Assembly (NCBI GenBank): GCA_964035545.1
Contig: OZ037767.1
Location: 1,306,680-1,370,679, forward strand
Length of the DNA: 64,000 nt
Source: Bugula neritina
Lineage: Eukaryota; Bryozoa; Gymnolaemata; Cheilostomatida; Bugulidae
Reading direction: 5' to 3'
Shown here: one piece after another, positions 25,064 to 37,797 of the stretch
How the letters are laid out: each line of letters starts with the position of its first letter
Position numbering within the stretch: position 1 is the stretch's first letter
The notes under the pieces: generated by a model
The model's database searches: none
The model's input: only the letters and a program-made list of their open reading frames with translations
What the model was told of the DNA's origin: nothing
Made by a program: the position numbers and the translations under genes

Positions 25064-26319
25064 AGTTTTATCATCAGAAATCTCAGAAAATGGCAGAATT
25101 TCTTTAATGCTGCACTTCAAGAGATTCAAACAATTTATGAAAACTAAACGCACTAGACTAGTTAGTTTATTTGAATCTCTGCTAGAAGGTCAAAGCATAT
25201 GAAGTAATCAGCAGTATTTTAACCACACAGTATAAGAGATACAAGTCCGAGTCATAAGCCTGATTATTGCCAGATTTGTAGAACTTTGTATTTTCATACT
25301 AATTTTGTCCATTTTTCTTATATGAGTTTTGCATTTTGTTAATAAATATTAATATAATAAAGAGTTTCGTAGAATTACAAACTTGGATTAGTTTATTCTC
25401 CAAGAAGCATTCATCCCTTGGCAGAATTTATTAATATGAATGAATTTCTACCAATTTAGATTCAGTGCTGTACAACATGTTTGCATAGTGCCAGTGTGTA
25501 TATAGTGTCAGAATGTGTTAGAATGTATCAGAGTGTGTCATAGTAGCAATTAATTGCTTTTATCATCATAGTTCCCAAACTTTGAAGTGGGATTCAATTT
25601 TTAATGTTTATTTTTGTCTTATACTCAGCTGGTTTTTGAAGTAAGCCTACCCACAAGGGCTCAGCTTTGTCACAAAATCATGAGGTTTACTTATGGTCCC
25701 AAGGTTATTGTAAGGTTACAAGGTCATTGTGAGGTCACAAGGTTCATGGCTTCTTTTTATTAATTTGGTGGTGAAGCTATATGAAATTTTATGTGTTTAT
25801 AACAGAATGCTTGCACGTGTACAATGTTATCCGCTTGCTCTTGATTCTACATATGTAACTGATTTGACATAGTAAATATATCTATAATGGCCACCGTATC
25901 TAATTCTATGCTATGCATGCAATTTCTCCCTTACCATACTTGTGTGCAGTTTACCAGGTATACTAACATGTTTACAGCATGAATCCAAATGTGTCATATG
26001 TGTCACAGTGTCTGTCAGCATGTTGACAGCATGTGTAAGGAGCGTCAGTCTGTAAACTGTGTCAAAATGTATTAACAAGTGTCAACATGTGTCAGAGTGT
26101 GTCAACATGTGTCATCATGTGTCATCATGTGTCAGAGTGTGTCAATATGTGTCAGAGTGTGTCAAAATGTGTCACAGTGTGTTAGCTAGAGTAATTTGCA
26201 GAAGAGGTTTTTATTATGTAGACGAAAACACTAATTAAGAACCTGTAATTCATCACAATTGATGGAAATGACTATATATGTATTTGGTAATGTCTATAGC
26301 TTATCGAAACTGTTTTTAG
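25064..26319. other. Gap or long intron with GTGTCA minisatellite
   Basis: It holds a polyadenylation signal at 25341-25346 and a degenerate 10-bp array of GTGTCAACAT/GTGTCAGAGT words at about 25980-26190, with scattered copies near 25500. Otherwise no feature is visible. If the two unrecognised genes are one, this is an intron. Confidence 0.55.
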
Positions 26320-26365
26320 ACACATTAGAAAGTTAGCAGAGAGAAAAGAAGTAAGAAAGAAAAAA

Positions 26366-28888
26366 ATGGCCCGAGAAATGGTTATAAAACAGCTTACGTC
26401 AAATCATGACCTGGGAGGGCGAAAGTCTAGCCGGGATTCTCGAGTTAAACCGTGGCGAGAGGCGGTACCTAAGTTTGAGAAACCCTTCATTAATGTGCCA
26501 GGTATTAACTAGGGTCTTATAGGATGTATTCTATGGATTATTAAACTCTGATCAGCTCCTTCACTAACACAGTCATAGTACAATGTGCTCATAATTATTT
26601 TAGTGGCACGAGATTCATTATTCCACCTCACATAATAATTATATCTAACTAGTATTCTATCTCATATATCCTTGCACATATCTTTCATACTAGCTGCTAT
26701 AATTTATTTTCATTCGCGCTTGCTTTTTATTATCATTAAGTATAAGAGCCTTTTACAAGCCCATAAGAAATTTTATGTAAGATATTTTATTGTGAGCATA
26801 ACAATAAAATATTGAGTGAATATTTGATTATTTGCAAATTGATATTTTTTGTTCTGTGCTAACCAAATATTATCATCTATAGCCTAAGCCTGCTCGACAT
26901 AATTCACTATTAAAAAAATACTGGTAATTGTCTATTTTTAGCTCACAGTAAGAAAGCTATTGCGGCAGCCAACAGACGGCTGACAGAAGACGCATGGCTG
27001 GAGCAGCGAGACAACGAGATGTGGGCTATCAATAACACAAAATTCTTTAAACCTATCACCATAGTGGTAAGGGGCGTTAGTGCAACCACCCATGATCAAA
27101 GTTATAATTTATGCAAACTGTAGGCTTATAGTTGCAGCTCCAAGAAATTAAGATACCTGTATCATAATTGTATGAATAGTTAGGTGGCAATATAATTAAT
27201 TTGATTACAATCTAACTATATATATCATTTTATATCAAAACTTTAAATGTTATTATTAGAAATTGTTTGCATTTTGTGAGCACATTGCCTACTTTTTTAT
27301 TCAGTTAGTCAGTTCTCATTTAAACTTCAACACCCCCAGTGAAGTATTGGCAGCTATGGTGAAGTCAGAGCAGGTGTTCTCTTCAGTATATAACTACATG
27401 AGTGACAGCTATTCTGAAATCATTAGTAAGTCAACTATTATACACCATATTGACATTTTGTCTTACGACAAGATGGTACTGCATATCAAAGTATGTCCGT
27501 TTATTTCAAACCTGCCAGCATGTGTGAACATTTGTCAGTATGTGTCAAACTTTGTCACTATGTGTCAAACTTTGTCACTATCTGTTAATCTTTGTCACTA
27601 TGTGTCTTAAAGGGAAGCAAACAAATTTCCACTTTTGGCATTTGTTGATTGTAACTAGCTTGCAATGCTGTGCCTATAAGAATCTATCTATTGCATTAAA
27701 ATATGTTCAGTGTTGATGCTACAGGTTTAGTTAAAGAAATGCTGCAATCATGTGGGGAAGGAATAATGGCGGAAAGGTTAGTAATTATATGCAATGGAGG
27801 ACGATCTCGAGTGAACTTGATAAACACCCAGAATATTACGAGTTCCAGGTTACGGAAAGATGGTGACATTACAAAGTAAGCATGTATTCTATATAAAGTA
27901 ACAAAACATAAACAGCTGTTGATAAAAATTGTTTCATTCACTGAAATACAACACATGTATATGTCCTGAGTGTTTCAACTCGACTGTTTGCTACAAATAT
28001 GCCAGCGTACGTATGAGCTGGTTGATTGCCAGACACCTAACAAGTATTTCTGCTGTATTTGTTGCTCAGGTTTTGGGAAGATGTGGGGAAGCTAATGAGT
28101 AAAAGAGATTATACAAAGACTTCTGTAATCATAGGAGGCTCTGACTTTGCCAATACTCTCGCGGGACTGGAGGTAAGACAATTCAGCACCCTTTACATGA
28201 ACTACTGAATAAGTTAAGGGTGTATGCTATATTTGAGAGAGCTAAGCATAATTTCATAAGTATAAGTTTAGAATAAAATGATATTTTGCTGCCTCTAAGC
28301 ACGAAGCAATGAAATCGTATCAAGCTATTATTTTCTTAGTAGTGGCTGCATGTAGTTATTATAAAATAAATTTGCATTATTTTACTGAATATGTATTGAC
28401 AAGTATACTGGTGTCTAGATTGCTCAATGTGATTATAAAAGTAACTTCACTGCCTATACTTGCTACAAATTCCAAGAACAAAGTCTGTAAAAGAAATAAT
28501 TGTATAAATTTATATAGTTTCTATATTCACATATCTATAAAAGTTTCTACAGAAACTTGTTGGACTACACGAAATGAAATAATTGCAGATTGAAACTATG
28601 CAAATTTTTTTATTACTTGCTAATTATTTTTAAAGTGTTTGTTTTATTCTACTAAAACAGTATTTTGGATATGAAACAGAATATTATATACTTTAGGCTC
28701 AGTTTTGTATGTTTCAGTTGTTGACAGAACTCTCAAAAGCAATGAAACCCAACAAGGTGCAAGTACAATCGCTGCCAATGAACAAAACGCTGACTACAGA
28801 GGAAGAGGAATTTGTGAAGTCTTTGTTTGTCTCCGTCAACGTTTACTCAGAAGTTTTCCAACCTGCTGCTGGCAAGGACAAAAGATAG
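26366..28888 (+). CDS. Unrecognised protein, about 235 residues, 6 exons
   Basis: Exons: 26320-26501 (ATG used here 26366-26368), 26942-27066, 27305-27425, 27725-27776, 28070-28172, 28718-28888 (stop TAG), all phase-consistent. The start is uncertain. The exon begins at an acceptor (TTTTTAG, 26319), and codons before the ATG also look coding (basic, 'RKLAERKEVRKKK'), so an upstream coding exon is likely, possibly that of the preceding gene. The N-terminal part is basic with 'KPWREAVPKFEKPF'. The rest is predicted mainly helical ('TEDAWLEQRDNEMWAINN', 'LVKEMLQSCGEGIMAERFW'). No transmembrane segment or enzyme motif is seen, and I do not recognise the family. It converges with RTF1. Confidence 0.55.
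27528..27606 (+). repeat. TATGTGTCAAACTTTGTCAC tandem repeat
   Basis: About four degenerate copies of a 19-20 bp unit in intron 3 of the second unrecognised gene. It shares the TGTGTCA core with the array at 25980-26190, about 1.4 kb upstream. Confidence 0.75.
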
Positions 28889-29723
28889 CATTGTAGTGAC
28901 AACTCCAAATGGTACTTTTAAAACATAATATAAGTTGCTTTTTCAATACTAGTAATCTTCACAGCTTGACCAAGTGTAATGCTAATGAATCTGGAGATGT
29001 GTATATATTTTATAAGCAAGATGAGTGTTAAGGAAGTCTTTTAAGAGTTGTATTGCTCACAAATTAATAGCAGTAAAACTTAGCAAAGCTAAAAGTTATC
29101 AAAGCTCATTAAAAGCATACAAGAACTTTTAACACTATTTAATGTTTATTAAGTAGTATTAATGTAAATTCTGAGTAGTATTTTTGTTGTGTTTTGTTGG
29201 TGAAAAAAACTCTTAGTCAATTGTGGCATAAATCACAAAACATGTTCAACAAATGTCATTTATGATTGAATACAACAAGCATCTACTTAGGACCAATGTG
29301 CATTTTATAACACCACCACTGATATTTTATTAATTTTATTCCATGACATGTCTATACGTGCAAATAAAGTCACGAAATAACTGTATAAAAAGTATGGGTA
29401 GATTTGTAATAAAATTAATGTGAATATATACACGTATCATACATATGTATGTCTTACACATGTCGCATAGCTGTCTAACACATGTCACAGTCTGCAAAAC
29501 ATATTGTAGTATAAACATTTGGTTTGCTGCATGATACAAAGATACAGTGACATTGGAAAAACCTCAGCAAAATGCACAAAATACATTCCCATCCACATGC
29601 CTTGGACAGGAAACACCATAGCAATGGGGTGAAGGTCATCCAAGAGATTCGCATGCTGGTCACTGTAAATTATTGGTTGCTATATTAAATTACATAAGTT
29701 ATGTACAACGTCCACGGAGTCGT
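28889..29723. other. Convergent 3' region between the unrecognised gene and RTF1
   Basis: No gene seen. TTTATT at 29326-29331 and 29335-29340 (AATAAA on the minus strand) could be RTF1 polyadenylation signals, about 390 bp past its stop. Confidence 0.5.
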
Positions 29724-32700
29724 CTAAATAAGCCCTTTGAGTTTCTTATATTCGGAGAGGTTCAGTGAACGCTTTGGTGCCGTATCTTTGATAGATGAGA
29801 TGCCTTTGGGCATCATGGACAGGGCCGAGCCTGCAATATGACAGTTAGTAATAAACAGTATATCTACTTGTAGCATACTACTGCAGTATATATCCAGTTA
29901 TTATTATTACTAGATACTAATACTAACTGAAAGTCTCAAGTGACAACTAGTTACTAGCATTGAGAGTAATCCATTATGAGAGTTATATAGTGTAGTTGTT
30001 AGTAGAATAGGTATAAACACAATAATAATGGACTCACTGTTGAGCAGAGGGACGTCAAAATCTATTTTGATATCAAAGTCGTGCACTTTGAATAGGTCAT
30101 CAGTTTTTCTCTCCTCTTTCTTCTCTGTGGCTGGCTGCAAGATCAGACAGACCTACATTACTTACTTACTACTTACTTACTTCTTACTTACTTACTTACT
30201 ACTTACTCACCTCTTACCGGCACATACTACACCCACAAGTGTAACACCAACACACCTTACTCATACACTAAACTCACGATTAGAGAGATCACCCACTCAT
30301 AACCAGAAGACTCAGTACTTCTGACTGCCACCAATTGTCAACTAGTGAGACTAAATGCCAGAGTCTCACTCACAGTTGACAGTGACTAACTCACAGCTCA
30401 CAGTGACTAGCTCACAGTGACTAACTCACAGCTCACAGTGACTAGCTCACAGTGACTAACTAACAGCTCACAGTGACTAACTCATAGTTCACAGTGACTC
30501 ACTCACAGCGACTAACTCACAGCTCACAGTGACTCACTCACAGCTCAGAGTGACTCACTCACAGCTCACAGTGACTAACTCACAGTTCAGAGTGACTCAC
30601 TCACCCCAGAGGAGGCAGCCTGTGCTTTAGCCTTCAGCGCTGCTTCGGCAGCGTCAATACTGTCCTGTCTGACTACGTCTGGTTTCACTGGCTGTGAGCC
30701 AGAATCAACTGCTTTCTTTTTAGTGGCTTAAAGAAAGAGAAAACAGAGGAAATCAGTTTTTAACTACACTTAGTGGAAGTCGTCTTCTTTTCCCAGTGAC
30801 TGAGTATGCAGTGAGCCGTAAAAATTAGTATAATAACATCAAGTATACATATTGCTTGCTGATGCAAAAAATCTATTTATGTCTTGCACAGTTTTGAAGA
30901 ATACAAAGAACCACCTTTACTAGGCTCATAAAACAGGATATTATGAACAAGAATTCCAAAATTTTCCTGAAAAGAGATGGCAAAGTGTCTAGTGAAACTC
31001 ACCGAGGACAGGACGGCACGACTGCCTGGTAAATGGGTCAGCGGCAGCATTTTTACTTTCCCTCCACTCCTTTCTCATTGCCTCCTCGGCGTGTTTGATG
31101 TTATTCATTCTGTTTCTCTCATTGATCCACCTGCAACAGCCGTATGTGCATATAGCATTGGCACCATGTGAATATATATTATTATACATATCAAAGTACA
31201 AGCATAATACAGCATTACAAAGTATACAACAGTGTAATACGATGTTATACATGTTATACTATATAATACACAGCGTAACACGCTTACGTAATGGAGTTGA
31301 GTTTCCCCACTCTTCTTTTATCCAACTCCGAGGCTTTCTCCTCGATTTCTTCGAGTTCGCCTGTTAACTTCTGAACTCGAAACTCGTCACCAGCCATTTC
31401 CGCCAACTCCTAAAGTTAAGGAGCTCAAGCTATGAGTACAATGTAGAACAGGGGCTACTACTCAACATACGACATACGACATACAGTACACAAACCTTCT
31501 CTTTCATGACTTCGTGCTTTCTGACGGCAAAATTCGTAGGATTTTTCTTAAATCTTTTCTTTTCCGCCACCAAGTCGACGATTTCTTTGTCTGTGAACTG
31601 ATGTTTCATGTATTTCTTGAGCTCGGCGACCTGTAAACAAGCAGCTCGTTATTAGACATCATTGTACAATGAGTTACCACACCTCGCGTACCATCAAACT
31701 TAGGAGTTACTCTCAATGCCACAACTATAAGAATCTCACAGCATGTTGGTGGTTCAGACAGCTACATGCTGATCTGCTCGCCGCCGGTGAGACTAAACAA
31801 ACAATAACAAGAATAACTTCACAAGAGACAGGCCACTCACCTTCTTCCTAACATCCTCCACAGTTGGCAGGAAACTCCCCGACACCATGATTGCCTCTTT
31901 CCACTTGAAGAACTCCTGTTCCGTGAATCTACTGTTGGAGACAAACTCTAGCCTGTAGACCCTCTCAGAGGCGCCAAACCTGTAAGGGTGGTGCACTAAA
32001 CATTAGCACATGTACACATAGGACCTAAGTCTATACTCTATATCATACATTGGTAAGAAATGGTGAGCCAACCTTAGCTTGAGGCCCTTATTGGTTCTGG
32101 TCGTACCCAGCTGGTATATCTTGGCAGTTTCTACCACGTCAACTATCTCTGCACACTGAAATAGACAACTCGTTTGTGTCACAAAATCTTAGTGCAAATG
32201 CATAGTGTAGAGTTTTAAAAAAATGAAAACTACCTTCCAATTTATATCAAGTAAAATAAGTAAATGCAGAAGTTCTACTTACCCTGTACACCGGGTAACC
32301 GTCTTTATTTCCTATGCCGATTCTAACAAAGCACCCGCATATAGTCTTCTTAAAGAATGGCATGTGACACCACTGTTCCAGTCTGTGACGTGACACCCGA
32401 ATGTCTTCAATATCTTCCTTCACCTGGATAAACTTCACTGGCTCCCTTTCTCTAGACCTCCGTGATCTGGTATCACTTTCACTACCCGAATCACTCCTGC
32501 AAGTTGTTGTATATTAACTGCTATGTTGTATATTAACTACTAAGTTATATATTAACTACTATGTTATATATTAACTGCTATGTTATATATTAACTACTAT
32601 GTTATATATTAACTGCTATGTTATATATTAACTACTATGTTGTATATTAACTGCTATGTTGTATATTAACTACTAAGTTATATATTAACTACTATGTTAT

Positions 32701-34011
32701 ATATTAACTACTATGTTATATATTAACTGCTATGTTATATATTAACTACTATGTTATATATTAACTACTATGCTATATATTACCTACTAAGTCATATATT
32801 AACTGCTATGTTATATAATAACTACTATGTTATATATCATGACGATACTCACTGCACAGAACTGCGACTGCTAGCTTCGGCATCTGACCCAGAATCCTCT
32901 CCTTCATCTGACTTCCTTTCCGCTGCCTCGCTGTCGCTGCCTGAGGAGCTCTCAGAGATGAGACCCATGCGCTGAGCCTTAGCCTCTACAGAGCACACAA
33001 CTCCCAATTAGACACACACTAATCTCTCTTATACAAACTCTGAACTTTCTATTACCACAATGCAGTATTATATATTAGACTTGAGAGTTTATATTCCATG
33101 AAGGAAAAAATATTTTAAAATATCCTAAAGTTTTGCTATGAAATTGTTAAAACCGGATTCTACTGTCATTTGCTGTTATGTTGACACAACTATTAGCTCT
33201 CACCGATATGTCTGTTTTACACACCTTGCGTTTTTCTTGCGTGACGCTTTGCTTTCAGTTCCTCAATGGCGGAACGCTGTTTGGATTCTTTACTATTCTC
33301 TATGGCAGCCTTTCTCTCTCTACTGCGAGCTGAGGCAGCATTCTCATCGGCAGCGATAGAAGCTGACACAGGTTTAGCAGAGGGGGCAGCTGGCTTTGGT
33401 TTACTGACTTTCTGCTTTTTAGAGGCTTCACCTTTCTGTTTCCTCTTCAGCTTTTGTTCAATATCAAATCTATAAGAGAGAGATATGGAGACGTGAGGTT
33501 ACTAGGTACCTCTGGAGTTAGTTACTAGCTACCTCTGGAGTTAGTTACTAGGTACCCCAAGTGTTAGTTATTAGGTACTTCAAGTGTTTGTTACTAGCTA
33601 CCCCAAGTGTTAGTGACTAGGTACCTGGTTTTTAACATATCTCTTCTCTCCAGACGCTCAAATATGATTTTCTCTCTTTCCTTTTGGGTCATCTGCTCTA
33701 AGCGTTTCCTGTCTTCCTCATCTCCCATTAGATTATCGTCGTAGCCATCATCAAACACCTCCTCTTCACCTGATGAGCCGCCAGATTTATTTCCTTTGGG
33801 ACTGCCAGCCGCTGAGCCTCCCGATACTTCCCCTTTAAGTAGCACAAGAGTGAGCAGTAGTGGTAGTGGTGGTAGTAGTAGTAGTAGCAATAGTAGCAGC
33901 AGCAGCAGTAGTAGTAGTATAGTAGTAGTAGTAGCAGTAGTAGTAGTAGTAGTAGTATAGTAGTAGTAGTAGCAGTAGTAGTAGTAGTAGCAGCAGTAGT
34001 AGTAGTAGTAC

Positions 34012-34055
<44 letters not shown>

Positions 34056-34154
34056 CTAGTAGTAGTAGTAGTAGCAGTACTAGTAGTAGTAGTAGTAGTG
34101 GTAGTAGTAGTAGCACTAGTAGTAGTAGTACTAGTAGTAGTACTAGTAGTAGTG

Positions 34155-34188
<34 letters not shown>

Positions 34189-34449
34189 CACTAGTAGTAG
34201 TAGTACTAGTAGTAGCAGTACTAGTAGTAGTACTAGTAGTAGTAGCAGCAATAGTAGTAGTAGCAGTAGTAGTAGTAGTACTAGTAGTAGTGGTAGTAGT
34301 AGTAGTAGTACTAGTAGTAGTAGTAGCAGTACTAGTAGTAGTAGTAGTGGTGGCAGTACTAGTAGTAGTAGTACTACTACTAGTAGTAGTAGTAGTAGTA
34401 GTATTGGTAGTAGTAGTACTAGTAGTACTAGTAGTAGTAGTAGCAGTAC

Positions 34450-34496
<47 letters not shown>

Positions 34497-35250
34497 ATAG
34501 TAAGACCTACCATCCTCCTTCTCTGATTGGTCAGAATCATCACTGGACGAAGACGATGAAGAGCCAGAACTGCTATCACTCAATGATTTGTTTAAAGTTT
34601 TCTTTGCTGGAGTTTTTGCAGTCTTTAATTTTCTTTTAGACTTGCCGTTAGCAGACCACTAAACAAGAGGAATGTGAGTCACATGAGTAGAAGCCGCTTG
34701 ATATTCCAAGACAATTAGTTCAATCTTTTTCAATCAGAGCTAACTCTATCATAATCAGTGAAGCTGCAGCAAATTTAAAATATAAAAACAAAGGTTGAAG
34801 CGAGAGAGAATGCTTGAGAAAGAAATTATTCAAAAGTCATGTGACTTCAGCAATGCTACTGTGAAACGCATTTCTTAGCGACCTAACGATTTATATACAG
34901 CACCGTTTTTACCATGAACCCGAAATATTTTTAAACAAAGCTAAAAACCGGAAACATACCTCCTCGTCACTCTCTTCAGAACTGGAGTCTGAGTAGGTGG
35001 CCAGGTTGGGTTTGCTGACTGCTTGTTTCCTCGGCCTTGTACGTCTTTTAGTGCTCTGTATCAAACCATACACTTTACTGACATTCTGATGGACTGAAAA
35101 CAATGAACTGACTTATTCAAATAAAAACTGTCCCTTAAATACAACACAAACCTCCTCAGAATCACTGTTACTACTAGCTGATGAATTTCCTCCTTCACTA
35201 TCCGACGATTGGATTGTCTTCTGTCGCTTGGCTTTATTACCACCCGCCAT
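29724..35250 (-). CDS. RTF1: RNA polymerase-associated protein RTF1 (PAF1 complex)
   Basis: Fifteen exons on the minus strand: 35152-35250 (ATG 35250-35248), 34960-35055, 34511-34658, 33625-33832, 33225-33469, 32853-32985, 32283-32496, 32073-32155, 31841-31979, 31496-31630, 31288-31409, 31003-31130, 30605-30726, 30038-30134, 29724-29830. All join in phase to 691 residues; the human protein is about 710. Landmarks are the acidic/Ser-rich N-terminus, '[18 protein letters not shown]' (histone-modification region), a Plus3 domain from about residue 330 ('[14 protein letters not shown]', 'CFVRIGIGN', 'YRLEFVSN', 'WKEAI'), then coiled coil, '[10 protein letters not shown]', '[14 protein letters not shown]' and the C-terminal '[15 protein letters not shown]' that contacts PAF1C. 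In other eukaryotes RTF1 binds SPT5 through Plus3 and promotes H2B ubiquitination during elongation. Four introns are filled by tandem repeats. Confidence 0.96.
30352..30605 (-). repeat. Minisatellite carrying about a dozen GTGAGT donors after RTF1 exon 13
   Basis: On the gene strand the donor GGG|GTGAGTGAGTCACT (exon end 30605) is followed by about 250 bp of degenerate CTGTGAGTGAGTCACTCTGA-type units. Each carries GTGAGT or GTGAGTTAG, so the authentic donor is the first member of the array. The Y-rich ACTTACTTACT repeat at 30145-30210 is separate and lies in the same intron. Confidence 0.88.
32500..32840 (-). repeat. 19-bp minisatellite filling RTF1 intron 6
   Basis: About seventeen copies of TTAACTACTATGTTATATA and close variants fill almost the whole 356-bp intron between exon 6 (end 32853) and exon 7 (start 32496). 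Confidence 0.93.
33496..33627 (-). repeat. Minisatellite beginning at the RTF1 exon 4 donor
   Basis: On the gene strand the donor ACCAG|GTACCTAGT (exon end 33625) is followed by about five degenerate 24-25 bp units containing GGTACCTAGTAACTAACAC or GGTAGCTAGTAACTAAC. The splice donor is the first unit of the array. Confidence 0.85.
33840..34500. repeat. (AGT)n trinucleotide array of about 660 bp in RTF1 intron 3
   Basis: Interrupted AGT/AGC trinucleotides on the plus strand (ACT/CTA on the gene strand) run to within a few bases of the RTF1 exon 3 donor (34511/34510, GTAGGT). Long Thr, Leu and Val runs in all frames (for example 33728-34579 and 34098-34526) are repeat artefacts. Confidence 0.96.
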
Positions 35251-37797
35251 GTTATTATCACTAGTTTATTAATACTGTTTTATTCCTGATACGATCTCCT
35301 GAAATAATGACTGCATTAAATAACATAGTCCGAAAATTAAGGTTTAAAAACACATCACTATTGTAAACGTTCGGAAAAGGAAGTCAAACAGTCTAAAATT
35401 GGTAAGATAAAATCACAGTAACTATCATATCAACTACCATAGAGTACTGAATGATTTGTGTTAGCAAAAAACAACTACAAGTAATAATAATGATAACCAT
35501 GACGATAAGATTAGGTAACTACAGTAATAGTAATAAATATAATCATAACAATAATATTAATATGAATTAAAATATTTACATTAATATAAACATTTTTTAT
35601 TTAAACTTAAATTTCCAGTTACAGGCACAGCTATTAGTATTAGACTTAGTATTACATTTACTGGGCTATGCAGTATACTTGACTTCATCTAATTTTATTA
35701 GAAACGAAAATAGAAATTTAAATTGCGAATTTTTTTTAAACTTTAACCTGAACTTCAACTTAAGTCAACAACAATAATATGAATATGAAATACATATCAA
35801 ATAATGAATACAAAATGAGAATGAATAGCTATGGCTGAAATTGAATGAGAATAACTGGAAGTAGGTAACTATAAGAATAACAATAACATTATCAAAATGA
35901 TTATGATTAATATTATCCTCAAGTTCATGATTAACAATAACTATAAGTATAACTCAACTGAGGTAATAAACTGAGGTAATAAACTCTAACTGTAACACTA
36001 CCTGTAAGTTAAAGTGTAACTCAAACTTACTAACACTAACAGCAACACCAACTGTAATTGTAAGAATGACAATTAGAATAAGGTTCAGAATGGCAGTGAA
36101 CGCTTACAGTTACAGTTAGTCACTTAGTGTTACTGTTGGTGTTAGACTTAGTGTTACTTATACTTATAGAGTTATACTCATACTCATACTGATACTGTTA
36201 GTGTTAGTCATAGTGTTACAGCTACTCATTATGATTAATGATTCAATCCAATAATTAAAAGCGGCCAGCAATTATTTAAGTAATATCAATTAATTTCACT
36301 ACATAACAATTTCATATCACGATAAATTCCATCCAAATACTGCGTGCGTTTAACTGCAGTCAACGTGAACATGTATTGGTAACATTTAACATCCTAAAAA
36401 ATACAAGAATTATCATTACCGAGTTTCCTGTGGAGTGTCTCTTTCCAATACGGGCAAACAAGTCAAAATATTTTGGACGCCTCTGTTTAAGCAGCAATAT
36501 CGACTCTAGTAAGTAAATAGCGCACGCAGAACTACATTGGCGCGATAATGTTCTGGTCCGTTTTAAAGTAAGTCGATTTTGTAATTCTAGCGATAACCAA
36601 TGATGAGACGGTATTCCTTACATATGCATCATTGCTTATGTAGAGAGTTATCGTATTTACTTAATAGCTAACGCGTAAAGAAATCACTAATGAATGTAGT
36701 TGTGACACAGGCATACCTCCCGCACTAAATCTCTCCCATGCAGTGGTTTCTGTTTAAGTCCTACTTTACATTAAAGCTAATTGTGCCGATTCCAATAAAA
36801 TACGTTACGTAACAACATTGCTCTCTCTATCTAATCTAACAATACGCTTCAAAGTTTTACTTAGATGTCATATAGTACTTCGATAGTTAATTTTTTATTT
36901 CCATTGTCACTTTTGCATTAAAAATAAATGAGTTATCATTAACATTTTTATGCCTTCACCGAGTATCATCGAGTATCAGTTGGTCGATGATTTTATAATA
37001 AAGTTAATGTGAGTTCTATATCATCAAGCATGTAATTTTACTCTCTTACAGTTCTCGCATAATTCTTTCGTTTCAGTTTTTCCTCCTTTCTACTTCTATT
37101 ACTATTAGTATTACTAGTAGTAGTACTAGTACTGTAGTAGTTCTACTTCAACTTGTACTTGTAGTTCAGGTTGTAGTTCTAGTTCTTGTAGAACTACTGC
37201 TAGAAGCTCAAGGATAAGTACTACTACTGCTGCTGCTGCTGCTGCTACTACTACTGCTACTACTACTACGTCTACTACTACTAGTCTATTACTATTAGTA
37301 TTACTATTACTATTAATATTAACTATTAGTATTATTATTATTTTAGTTTGTCACAAAGTGCAAGCTTTAGTTTGACTTTGAGTTTAGGTACTACTACTAC
37401 TACTACTAGTACTAGTAGTAGTACTACGTCTACTCATTCTAAGTGCTATACAACTGCATTAATGATTAATTTAAATATGTTTAGCATCATTGTGATTGTC
37501 ATGGTGTAATTTTCAAAGTCAAAGTTCAAATCAAAAGTCAAAGTCTGAATTCTGAATCTCTTGTTAAACTTTAAGCTCTCACATTCTGGTTCTGTTCTTT
37601 TCCAAGTTTTTTCCTAAGTAAATTCAATCTGCTGAATTATGTAGTGATAGTTCATGATATAGGAAACTTAATCTAAAATTTATTTTTGGTGGCTAACCTT
37701 GTAATTGTTAGCAGAACATTAATTTGCATGACTTTATTATTGTTTTTTGTAGGTAAACATTTCAACTGTATCAAAACATTAGTATTGCCAATATTCA
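35251..37797. other. Intergenic region between divergent RTF1 and COX20-like genes
   Basis: About 2.5 kb with no supported exon. 35450-36240 and 37080-37450 are rich in short words of TAGTA/TACTA/ATAAT type on both strands, including a CTGCTGCTGCTG run near 37225. A TTTGTAG at 37745-37751 just before the COX20-like start suggests a non-coding first exon. Promoters for both genes must lie here; I cannot define a core element. Confidence 0.5.

Noticed and set aside
33728-34579. 283-codon poly-Thr frame and opposite poly-Val frame
   Set aside because: Created by the AGT trinucleotide array in RTF1 intron 3; it overlaps real RTF1 exons only in another frame.
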